Positions 13,974-20,989 of a stretch of DNA of 39,922 nt are shown here, in pieces. The notes beneath the pieces were generated by a model that saw only the letters and a list, made by a program, of their open reading frames with translations, made no database searches and had not been told where the DNA came from. Position 1 is the stretch's first letter; every line of letters starts with the position of its first letter. Where the stretch lies: positions 1-39,922 of IMG/VR virus record IMGVR_UViG_3300042549_008298. The stretch is one strand, 5' to 3'. The translations under genes were made by a program, and so were the position numbers. Source of the stretch: a virus.

Positions 13974-14356
13974 GCCAGCACAAAGGCAAGAAAGGCAGCC
14001 CTTGGCAGGCTCCGGCGGGCACGGATCCGGCTAGGCCAGCCCTGCACATCGCTAAAGAGTGTGGTGTTGCCGTTACCACCGTGCTAAAATGGATGCGCGG
14101 CAAAGGCCTGCCAGTCAGGCCTCGGGGCACGCCGCCGGGCACTCATTGGGAGTGGAAAAATAAGCTCGACGCATCAACCTTGGACTGGCGATTGCAAGAC
14201 ACCGCCCTTGGCAAGGCCCACGGCGTCTGCCGTGAGCGCATTCGCCAACTACGCAAGGCCGCCGGGCTGCCTGCCAGTGGCTCGCCTGAGTGGCTGGCGG
14301 CTGGGGGCGTGGTGACTAATCCGCAGTACCTTGGAAGGAGGGAAGTAAAGCCGTGA
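13970..14356 (+). CDS. Double helix-turn-helix protein (128 aa)
   Basis: Two HTH-like units are visible: HIAKECGVAVTTVLKWMRGK near residues 22-45, followed by a basic wing, and DTALGKAHGVCRERIRQLRK near residues 72-92. This layout suits a DNA-binding protein, possibly a packaging accessory given its position between TerS and TerL. The ATG at 13970 has a strong Shine-Dalgarno (AAGGAGG at 13956-13962), unusual for this window, and overlaps the previous stop (ATGA). Confidence 0.7.
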   Translation: MSQHKGKKGSPWQAPAGTDPARPALHIAKECGVAVTTVLKWMRGKGLPVRPRGTPPGTHWEWKNKLDASTLDWRLQDTALGKAHGVCRERIRQLRKAAGLPASGSPEWLAAGGVVTNPQYLGRREVKP

Positions 14357-14796
14357 GCACGGCGGACAGGCCATTCAATCCAGAAGCAGAAGCAGACACC
14401 TACAAGGGCCGTGCCTTCTGGCTATCTCAGCTAGGCTTTGCCAGTTATGCCGAGTATTTAGCCTCGCCACTCTGGCAGGCTGTCAGAGCCAAGGTTATGC
14501 GCAAATCAAAGGGTCGTTGCTGTTGCTGTCGTGGATGGGCTACGCAGGTTCATCATAGCCGCTACCACAAAAACGATCTTACCGGGAAGAATACCAAATT
14601 CCTGCACGCCGTTTGCGACACTTGCCACCACTCCGCCGAGTTCACATGGCGCTCAGGCAAGAAAACTGATGTGAGGCAGGCTAATAGCAGGCTGGCCTTC
14701 ATGGCTGCAAAGCGCGATGATGGCATGGGAATCATGGAGAAGGCAAAGAGCACGCACGAACAACTCAATACCGAGTTTGACGCTATCTTTCGATAG
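14353..14796 (+). CDS. HNH nuclease-like protein in the packaging region (147 aa)
   Basis: Contains a zinc-stabilised HNH core: a CCCC cluster at residues 56-59, the catalytic H67-H68 in TQVHHSRYHK, and C88-x2-C91-H92-H93. The preceding YLASPLWQAVRAKVMRKSKG is the usual basic entry helix of HNH proteins. Many phages carry an HNH gene beside the terminase and some need it for DNA packaging; the position here fits that role. It starts with GTG at 14353 behind a GGAGG Shine-Dalgarno (14335-14340 region) and overlaps the previous gene by 4 nt. Confidence 0.75.
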   Translation: MSTADRPFNPEAEADTYKGRAFWLSQLGFASYAEYLASPLWQAVRAKVMRKSKGRCCCCRGWATQVHHSRYHKNDLTGKNTKFLHAVCDTCHHSAEFTWRSGKKTDVRQANSRLAFMAAKRDDGMGIMEKAKSTHEQLNTEFDAIFR

Positions 14797-14879
14797 CCAA
14801 GCCCAGCCAAGAAAGGCCAGCCAGCCCTTGCCAGCCGGGCCAATCTGGGCTAGGCTTGGGCCGCTAACCGATCCCCACT

Positions 14880-15134
14880 ATGAAAACCCGCGTCACCCTT
14901 CGCTCCATTCTCGGCTTCCACGCCGCCTTCTTCGCCATCGCCCTCTGTCTGCCCTCCTGCCAGTCAGGCGGCCAGATTGACGAGGCACGCCTTGCCCGCA
15001 TCGGCGACGTGGCCCTGGCCTACGCCGAGCGCACCGGCAAGATCAGCCCCGAAGACGCCGCCCTGGCTAGGGAGGCTGGCACGCTCGTCCTGACGCCCAG
15101 CCCGGCCCCGGTGGCTGAGACGGCTACGAAGTAA
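14880..15134 (+). CDS. Small lipoprotein (84 aa)
   Basis: Residues 1-25 form a signal peptide (MKTRVTLRSILGFHAAFFAI then ALCLPSC) ending in a lipobox-like LPSC, so Cys26-27 would be lipidated; Pro at -2 is not ideal. The mature part is a short helix (DEARLARIGDVALAYAERTG, EDAALAREAGTLVL) plus a Pro/Ala tail. Small phage lipoproteins include outer-membrane spanins and exclusion proteins. There is no adjacent lysis gene to decide. The start context is CCCCACTATG, without Shine-Dalgarno. Last gene before the terminator. Confidence 0.6.
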   Translation: MKTRVTLRSILGFHAAFFAIALCLPSCQSGGQIDEARLARIGDVALAYAERTGKISPEDAALAREAGTLVLTPSPAPVAETATK

Positions 15135-15428
15135 CACACTCTCCACGGTGCCCGCTCTTTTTGTGTTTCTGAGCAGGCAGGCCAGCCAAGACGGCGGCCA
15201 GGACCAGCCAGCCTTGTCCGCCGGAGGTAGCAAGGGCTTCGCATGTGCCCTCACTCACTGCCGAGATCCACGGCAGCGCCGCCGACAAAGGCTAGCCTGG
15301 ATCACAAGCCCGCCCAGCCTAACCCGACTGGCGCGGGCTTTTTGTTGCCAAGACGGGCAGGCTGGTCTAGGCTAGGCCGAACCTGTGAAAGCCAGTATTG
15401 GTCGTAGTAGGTGATTATTTCCACCACT
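15135..15428. other. Non-coding interval with terminator
   Basis: A 294-nt stretch with no convincing gene on either strand. It contains the intrinsic terminator at 15306-15343 and otherwise GC-rich sequence. The reading frames that cross it (15148-15375 plus, 14964-15254 minus) have Arg/Gln/Pro-rich shadow composition. A small RNA ending at the terminator is possible but no start signal is evident. Confidence 0.45.
15306..15343 (+). terminator. Rho-independent terminator
   Basis: AAGCCCGC (15306-15313) pairs perfectly with GCGGGCTT (15333-15340). The stem extends inward by CCAG (15314-15317) / CTGG (15328-15331) with one bulged C. It runs into a T-tract (TTTTT at 15339-15343). It ends the transcript that begins at about 13503. 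Confidence 0.85.
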
Positions 15429-16268
15429 ATGCCCGACACACCAGACACCCAGCCCGCCGAAGAGTTCCACCCCCTGCCCCCAGAAACGCCCCTGCTCGAA
15501 GTCCTGGCCTACATGGCCCGCCAGTGCCGGGCCAAGCACGGCAAGCCTGCCGCCTTCATGGCGATTCCCCGCAAGCTCGCGCTTCCTTTGGCTGGCGAAA
15601 GGGCCGAGGCCAAGCTGACCATCGTAGAGGACGACTTCGCCCGCGCCTGCCTTGACGGACGGATTCCAGCCCTGCTTATGGCCGTGCCCGTTGAGCCCGA
15701 CGGCCCGGCTATTCCCGTGATCGCCATCGACATACCCTCGCCCCTGGCCGCCGCCTGGACTCGGCCCCTGCCACGCTACGCCGCCAACGAGGGCTTTGAG
15801 GAGCACCCCGTCTATGCCGCCTGCCCGTTCTCCCGCCTGCTCTGGGACAAGGGCGAGGGCGCACGCATTCCCCAGCTCACCCGCCGAATCCTGGCCTTTT
15901 GCCACGAACACGCCAAGCGTCACCCGGCCCCCGTATTCCAGGCCGTCATGGGCCAGCACGACCGAGCCCGCCCACTCGTTATGGCCGCCCAGTCAGAGCC
16001 GGAGGCCCTGCCAAACGACCCAGCCTTGGCCTGGGCCACCATCGAGGCCGGGCTGGAGGAGCACGCCGGGCTCATTCAGGCCGAGCTAGCCAAGAAAGGC
16101 GTGTACGGCATGGAGTTCGACGGCCAGCTTGCGCCCGAGATCGTGGGCAAGTTCCAGGCGGCCTTTGCCGAGCACTTCGCCGCCTTGGCCGAGTATGGGC
16201 CGCATCCATACAAGCCGGGCTTCTTTGTCTTGGCCGCCACGCCGATGGGGCTTGAAACGGGCGCGTGA
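15429..16268 (+). CDS. Phage hypothetical protein (279 aa)
   Basis: No recognised family. N-terminal helix LLEVLAYMARQCRAKHGKPA, a beta-rich middle (PALLMAVPVEPDG, AIPVIAIDIPSPLAAA), then RLLWDKGEGARIPQLTRRIL, APVFQAVMGQHDRARPLVMA and a C-terminal helix PEIVGKFQAAFAEHFAALAE. A soluble alpha/beta protein with no signal peptide. The ATG at 15429 follows the A/C-rich leader CCACCACT. It overlaps the DUF3310 gene by 4 nt (GTGA) and is the first gene after the terminator, so a promoter should lie in 15344-15428, but I see no clear one. Confidence 0.65.
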   Translation: MPDTPDTQPAEEFHPLPPETPLLEVLAYMARQCRAKHGKPAAFMAIPRKLALPLAGERAEAKLTIVEDDFARACLDGRIPALLMAVPVEPDGPAIPVIAIDIPSPLAAAWTRPLPRYAANEGFEEHPVYAACPFSRLLWDKGEGARIPQLTRRILAFCHEHAKRHPAPVFQAVMGQHDRARPLVMAAQSEPEALPNDPALAWATIEAGLEEHAGLIQAELAKKGVYGMEFDGQLAPEIVGKFQAAFAEHFAALAEYGPHPYKPGFFVLAATPMGLETGA

Positions 16269-16753
16269 ACGCTTTACTTTTTAACCCCATGACATCCGAC
16301 CCCATCACCCCGCCCGTGCCAGAGCCCGCCAAGCCAGCCATCCCGCCCCCACCGCCCGGCTGGGCCATCGTGCCCGCCGATGACGCCCGACTGGACTGCC
16401 TGCCTGCTAAGCCTGTGCTTTGCCAAGATGGGCATTGGATACCCGCATACGGAGACAAAGGCGGTGTTGTGCCCAATATCGACAGGATCAGATGGGCCTA
16501 CGCCCTGCCCATCGAGCCGCCAGCCAGCCAGCCAGATCAGGCCGCCAAGCCGCCGCTAGGCAGGCAAGAGGGCGGCAGCCACTACGCCACGCTGGCAATT
16601 CAGCCAGTTGAGTTCATCACCGCCAACAAGCTCACTTTCCTAGAGGGCTGCGTCATCAAGCGCCTATGCCGCCACAGAGCCAAAGGTGGGGCCGAAGACA
16701 TCCGCAAAGCCATCCATGAGCTTGAATTGATTCTCGCTCTCGAATACGCCTAA
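16265..16753 (+). CDS. DUF3310-family phage protein with Pro-rich N-terminus (162 aa)
   Basis: Residues about 103-160 match DUF3310, a short helical phage domain with the 'HYxxxxxxPxxxIxxxxLxFLEGxVIKxxxRxxxKGGxEDxxKAxxxL' pattern: GSHYATLAIQPVEFI, LTFLEGCVIKRLCRHRAKGG, AEDIRKAIHELELILAL. It has been annotated as a nucleotide kinase-like protein in some phages, but its function is not established. The first 100 residues are a Pro-rich extension. GTG at 16265 overlaps the previous stop; ATG at 16289 is an alternative. It overlaps TerL (TAATG). Confidence 0.75.
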   Translation: MNALLFNPMTSDPITPPVPEPAKPAIPPPPPGWAIVPADDARLDCLPAKPVLCQDGHWIPAYGDKGGVVPNIDRIRWAYALPIEPPASQPDQAAKPPLGRQEGGSHYATLAIQPVEFITANKLTFLEGCVIKRLCRHRAKGGAEDIRKAIHELELILALEYA

Positions 16754-19182
16754 TGCTCGCCCGCCCGCCAAGCCCTGAGCCTGCCTGCCCAGCCGGGCCA
16801 GACCTCGCCGGGCTGGGGGCTGGCCTGGGGCTGGATGAGGCGGTGGTGTTTGCTAACTTTGGTGATCCGTTCTGGCGGCTGACTTGTGGCGGTATTTACA
16901 AAATCCGTTCGGAGGACGGCGAGCCCATCGACTTCCATCCTACTCCGCAGCAGTTGGTGGTGTTGGAGGAAATCTACATCCATGGCAGCCGCACACTGGT
17001 AATCCCAAAGGCCCGCCAAGTTCGCATGAGTACGATCATTGCTTTGATCGTTCTCGACACCCTCCTTTTTGGTTCATCGGTGCAGTGCTCCCTGTGCGAC
17101 ATCGACATCCCAAACGCTGACCGCAAGCTAGACGAAAAGGTGTTCTTTGCCTTCGAGCGCCTGCCAGAAGCCCTGAAAGGAGCCTGGACGCCCATCAAGA
17201 AAAGCCTCTCGCCCGGCATCTTCACTATCCAGCACGGCGACGATCCAACCAGCAAAAGCACCTTCTACGCAGGCCAAAAGGCCCGAGGCGGCACAAACCA
17301 GATCCTCTGGATGTCAGAATGGGCCGAGCTGGCCGCCAAGCACCCGGCCATGTCAGGCGAGTACCTGCGAGGCGCTTGGCCTGCCGCTGCCGAGGGTATT
17401 CGTATCGTGGAAAGTACATGGTTCGGTGGAAAAAGCGGTGACGTGTGGGGCATCGCCAAGAAAGGCCTCGACCCGCACACCGGCCTGCCCTTGGCACGCG
17501 AGAAATGCACGCCCCGCACGCCCCGCGTTCTATTCTTCCCCTGGTATGTCATCGCCGCCCGCCGCCTGCCATGTGCCGAGCCTAACCTGATCCGGCCAGA
17601 GGTCCGGGCCTACTTTGCCAAGGCTCTCGAAGGCGCAGAGGATACGCTGGATGACGACCAAATGTATTGGTATCAGGAGGAGGCCTTGGACATCTATCAC
17701 CATGAGGCACAGTTCATCTACCCGACAAACATACATGAGTGTTGGAACGCCAACATTGAGGGCTCAATCTGGGGGGCCGCCCTTGGCATGGCAAAGGCCG
17801 CCGGGCGCGTGGGAGAGGTGGCCTATAGGCCGGACTTGGAGGTGGATACGTTCTGGGATCTTGGAGCGCCCGAGAACTCGCCTTGCCTCTACGTTCAGCA
17901 CGACCACGAACAGCGCCGATTCATCGACCTGGACGCCGAGATTGAAGGCGGCGAAGTGGCCGACCGCGTGCGCCTGCTCAAGGAGAAGGGCTACCGCTAC
18001 GGCACCCACTACCTGCCACACGACGCCGGGCAAAGGCAGAAGAACGGCAAGACCTACTTTGCAGAGTTCGAGGCCGAGCTAAAGGCCCAAGGCGTATCTG
18101 GCCGCGTGGTGCAGCTCAAGCAGACAGGCAACAAATGGCTGGGCATCAACCATTTTACTGGCCTGCTCAAGAAATCCGTCTGGATTGACGACAAGAAATG
18201 CGCCTTCCTGCTCGAATCTATCGCCGCTTACCGCCGCAAGCCTGACAAGACCAAAGAGAACAAGTTTCTGGATGACATCGTTTCCGATTGGGCGGCCCAT
18301 TGCTCAGATTGCGCTAGGTATGTTTCGGAGGCGTTTATGGAAGGACATTTACCACACACAAGCAACGGCATCATGGCTAATCTATACTTCGACCCCACCC
18401 GCCTCCAGTCCGCCACAGCCAGCCTGCCCGAGCACCCGCCCACCCTCATGGCCTTGGACCGGGCAGGCACGACCTGGGCGCATGTGGCAGCCCGGCACGA
18501 TGCAGGCGGCTGGCTAAGAGTGTGGGAGACGCCATTGCAAGGCCCCCGTTACATCGTGGCCGTCATCAACGGAGCCTTGGCCGTCTGGCGGGCGGCAGGC
18601 TGGGACAGGCAGGCCAGCGCCGAGAGGCCAGCCCGGCTGGTGGCCGCCTGCGTGGATGAGGCGGGCATCAATCAGGACAAGCTCTTGTCGTGGGCAAGTA
18701 TGGCCTCGACCTACTACGGCATGGTGCCAGTCGTGGCCGATGTCGTGAGCTTGCCAGGAGCCGTGGAGAGGTTACGCGAGCAGGGCGTGGGCGTGGCAGC
18801 CCGGCAGCAAAGCCTAGCCGAGCGGCGAGTGGGGCAGGCCACGGCCATCAGAAAGCCAGGGCATGAGTTCGGGGCCGAGGAACGGGCACAGGCCTACGCA
18901 GTGTTGCAGGAGCTTTGGCGCGATGGAGCCGTTGAGATGTGGTGCCCGACCGTGCTCCGGCAGATGGGCGGCATTACCGCCACCGAGCAAGGCGGCTTTG
19001 AGGTTCTGTCAGGCTACGCTCAGCACTGGCTCGACGTGGCCGCCCTTGGCGTCTGGACCCTCGGCCTAGCCGCCCCAGCCATGCAGGCGGGCAGGCTGGC
19101 CCAGGAGCACAGCGGGGGAGGGTATCGAGGGGACGAAAATACGGGCTTGCCTTTTGAGAGGCAGAGGCGAAAACTCTTCTAA
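16753..19182 (+). CDS. terL: Terminase large subunit, extended (809 aa)
   Basis: ATP-driven DNA packaging motor and headful/cos nuclease. The ATPase has an atypical Walker A (KARQVRMST, residues 86-94), Walker B-like ILWMSEW (184-190, E189 catalytic) and coupling motif IVESTWFGG. The RNase H-fold nuclease shows FWDLG (D369), LPHDAG (D424) and LDDIVSDW (D507/D508/D512 region). Typical TerL proteins are 450-600 residues. This one continues for about 280 residues with a second RNase H-like pattern: LMALDRAGTTW (D569), AACVDEAG (D635) and HWLDVAALGVW (D761). The extra domain is inferred from strand/Asp pattern only. Start TAATG overlaps the DUF3310 gene. Confidence 0.88.
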   Translation: MLARPPSPEPACPAGPDLAGLGAGLGLDEAVVFANFGDPFWRLTCGGIYKIRSEDGEPIDFHPTPQQLVVLEEIYIHGSRTLVIPKARQVRMSTIIALIVLDTLLFGSSVQCSLCDIDIPNADRKLDEKVFFAFERLPEALKGAWTPIKKSLSPGIFTIQHGDDPTSKSTFYAGQKARGGTNQILWMSEWAELAAKHPAMSGEYLRGAWPAAAEGIRIVESTWFGGKSGDVWGIAKKGLDPHTGLPLAREKCTPRTPRVLFFPWYVIAARRLPCAEPNLIRPEVRAYFAKALEGAEDTLDDDQMYWYQEEALDIYHHEAQFIYPTNIHECWNANIEGSIWGAALGMAKAAGRVGEVAYRPDLEVDTFWDLGAPENSPCLYVQHDHEQRRFIDLDAEIEGGEVADRVRLLKEKGYRYGTHYLPHDAGQRQKNGKTYFAEFEAELKAQGVSGRVVQLKQTGNKWLGINHFTGLLKKSVWIDDKKCAFLLESIAAYRRKPDKTKENKFLDDIVSDWAAHCSDCARYVSEAFMEGHLPHTSNGIMANLYFDPTRLQSATASLPEHPPTLMALDRAGTTWAHVAARHDAGGWLRVWETPLQGPRYIVAVINGALAVWRAAGWDRQASAERPARLVAACVDEAGINQDKLLSWASMASTYYGMVPVVADVVSLPGAVERLREQGVGVAARQQSLAERRVGQATAIRKPGHEFGAEERAQAYAVLQELWRDGAVEMWCPTVLRQMGGITATEQGGFEVLSGYAQHWLDVAALGVWTLGLAAPAMQAGRLAQEHSGGGYRGDENTGLPFERQRRKLF

Positions 19183-19199
19183 CTCTCACTCTCACCACA

Positions 19200-19760
19200 A
19201 TGGCCGATTATACCAGCACCGGATACCAAGCAAACGTCAACCGTGGCAGCTCCGGCGGCGGATCGAAGGTTTTTAACCCTGTTTCAGGCAGGTGGGTGGA
19301 CTCAGCCAGCCCCGAGGGGAAGCGGTTCTGGGCACAGCTGCAGCAACAGGGGCTCGCCCAACTCAAAGGCCAACTCACCGCCCAGACCAACCTTGCTACC
19401 GCCGAGGTCGAGGCCGACGCCCAGGACTACGAAGCCGAACAGAACCGGGCAGCCGGGCAAACTGCCTTCCAGTACGCCCTCAGCCAAGCCGGAAGCAAGA
19501 GCCAGCCCGGCGGAGGTATCGCCCGAGGAGGCTCTGGCCGTCGTGGTATGACGCTGAATCAGGCTACAGGAGGCCTTGCCGCCGCCAATGCAGCCGCCCG
19601 CAAAAAGGCCCAGATGGGCTTGGCGCAGGCCCGCGTTGCCGCCGATCCAGAAAACCTCCGCCTACAGCAGCAGATTGCCGCTAGCCAAGCCAGCCTTGCT
19701 CGCAACCCGGCGGCAGGATCAGCCCGCAAACCAATCTCAGCCCCCAAGATCGGACGCTAA
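19200..19760 (+). CDS. Ala/Gln-rich probable virion protein (186 aa)
   Basis: No recognised family. The N-terminus is Gly/Ser-rich (YTSTGYQANVNRGSSGGGSK, FNPVSGRWVDSASPEGKRFW), the middle is a Gln/Ala helix (QLQQQGLAQLKGQLTAQTNL), and the end is basic and Ala-rich. No membrane segment. It lies in a run of three such genes between TerL and the giant gene, a place where podoviruses often encode internal virion or ejection proteins (inference). The start follows CTCACCACA and has no Shine-Dalgarno; its stop overlaps the next start (TAATG). Confidence 0.6.
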   Translation: MADYTSTGYQANVNRGSSGGGSKVFNPVSGRWVDSASPEGKRFWAQLQQQGLAQLKGQLTAQTNLATAEVEADAQDYEAEQNRAAGQTAFQYALSQAGSKSQPGGGIARGGSGRRGMTLNQATGGLAAANAAARKKAQMGLAQARVAADPENLRLQQQIAASQASLARNPAAGSARKPISAPKIGR

Positions 19761-20242
19761 TGAAATACGACGCCGAAGGCTACAACTCCAAAGGCCGCCG
19801 CCAAATTCTAGGCTACTCACGCCTAGCCCAAGGCGGGGCAGATCAGGCTAGGTCCCGCGCCAACCAGCGCGTTTATGAATCCCAAGAGCACCTTTACGAG
19901 GATGGTCGCAGCATTCAGGCCGCCCGGCAGCGCGCCCAGCGTGTTGCTAAAGCCAAGCATGAGGGCACTTTTGAGGAAACCAAGGACACCTACAACGAAG
20001 AGGCCGCAGACATGGGCTCCGATGTTGCTATGGATAATGCCGGAACAATTACTCGGAAAAAGCGCGCCGATTACACCGCCCCCACCGCCTACACCCCCAA
20101 GAAGCCCGCCCGCTCCACGCCCATGAGCATGGCCCGCCCGGCAGGGCAGAAGGTGGCCGAGACAGTCGCCATGACAGAGCCCGCCGGGCTGCTGGACATG
20201 GCCCGGAAGGCCCGCCGCAAAGGAACACTCGTAATCCGCTAA
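19760..20242 (+). CDS. Basic helical probable virion protein (160 aa)
   Basis: No recognised family. It begins MKYDAEGYNSKGRRQILGYS and has a long charged helix (QARSRANQRVYESQEHLYED, RSIQAARQRAQRVAKAKHEG) and a Pro/Thr/Lys-rich C-terminal third. High pI and lack of catalytic motifs suit a DNA-associated virion or ejection protein. Overlaps the upstream gene by one base (TAATG). Confidence 0.6.
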   Translation: MKYDAEGYNSKGRRQILGYSRLAQGGADQARSRANQRVYESQEHLYEDGRSIQAARQRAQRVAKAKHEGTFEETKDTYNEEAADMGSDVAMDNAGTITRKKRADYTAPTAYTPKKPARSTPMSMARPAGQKVAETVAMTEPAGLLDMARKARRKGTLVIR

Positions 20243-20252
20243 TCACACCACA

Positions 20253-20867
20253 ATGGCTACTATTGAAGGCAAATCCTCCGCAGAATGGTTCAAAGACGCT
20301 GCCCAACGCCAGAAACGCTCCAACGCCTACGCCAAGTACGAGGAGCCAGCCAAGCCCGAGCCCGCCCGGCAAACGGCAGCCATGCCCAAGCCTGCCAACC
20401 ATGCCAGCCCGGCGAAGGCTGCCGAGCCTGCTAAAAAGGTAGCGGCAGCTAAGCCAACGCCACGCCCAAAAACGAGCGAGGAGGAGGGCCGCGAGCGCAT
20501 TGAAGCCGCAAAGAAAATGATCGCCGATTACCGCCCCGAAAAGGTGGAGATCAAAGAAGCGCCAAAAGGCCCAAGCGAAGCCGAGGCCAAGGCCGCCGAA
20601 TCAGCCCGCCAACGCCGCCTAGACGAGCGGGCAGCCACGCCCGGCCCCGTCGCTATCGCCAGAGGGCTGGGCACTATGGGCGCTGGTGCTGCTACAGGCA
20701 TCGCTAAAGCCACTAAGGAAGCCCTCAAATCGACAGGCCGCCAGTACAGCGGCTTGGCTAAGTACGCCGGTTCCGAAATGGAGAAAGGTAAGCGCATGTA
20801 TGCCGGGATTGGCCGATGGCTTGGCGGTGATCCAGATGCCAAAAAGCGCCTACAGGCTGCCAAGTAG
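20253..20867 (+). CDS. Lys/Ala-rich probable virion protein with Gly/Ala hydrophobic patch (204 aa)
   Basis: No recognised family. Residues 1-130 are Lys/Glu/Ala/Pro-rich and largely helical. Residues about 135-160 (VAIARGLGTMGAGAATGIAK) are a Gly/Ala-rich, mildly hydrophobic stretch that could insert into a membrane. The C-terminus is YAGSEMEKGKRMYAGIGRWL. The pattern suits a protein ejected with the DNA. The ATG at 20253 follows ATCACACCACA. Confidence 0.6.
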   Translation: MATIEGKSSAEWFKDAAQRQKRSNAYAKYEEPAKPEPARQTAAMPKPANHASPAKAAEPAKKVAAAKPTPRPKTSEEEGRERIEAAKKMIADYRPEKVEIKEAPKGPSEAEAKAAESARQRRLDERAATPGPVAIARGLGTMGAGAATGIAKATKEALKSTGRQYSGLAKYAGSEMEKGKRMYAGIGRWLGGDPDAKKRLQAAK

Positions 20868-20989
20868 GCCATGGCCCGGCTGTTTTGTGAAACGTGCTGG
20901 ACGCGCTGGGGCCGCGAGCTTTGGGCGGGTTCGTGTATTTGCTCTGGGGAGGTATTGACATCGACTCCCCGAAAGGCTAATTCTGGAGA
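20868..20989. other. Intergenic stretch before the giant gene
   Basis: 122 nt with a promoter candidate at its 3' end. Two tiny frames exist: an ATG at 20871 opening a 94-codon frame that begins MARLFCETCWTRWGRELWAG and overlaps the giant gene, and a GTG frame at 20894-20980 encoding 28 residues that ends FVYLLWGGIDIDSPKG. Neither has a ribosome-binding site or other support, so I leave them uncalled as genes. Confidence 0.35.
20955..20983 (+). promoter_or_regulatory. Promoter candidate for the giant gene
   Basis: A perfect -35 TTGACA (20955-20960), a 17-base spacer and a weak -10 TAATTC (20978-20983). The ATG at 20990 is 7 bases after the -10 box, so transcription would begin at or next to the start codon (leaderless). 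The weak -10 match keeps the confidence moderate. Confidence 0.4.

Noticed and set aside
15148-15375. 75-codon frame in the interval before the 15429 gene
   Set aside because: It runs through the intrinsic terminator and has Arg/Gln-rich, non-globular composition.
20894-20980. 28-residue GTG frame ending FVYLLWGGIDIDSPKG
   Set aside because: Very short, no start signal, and the composition can arise by chance; kept only as a note.
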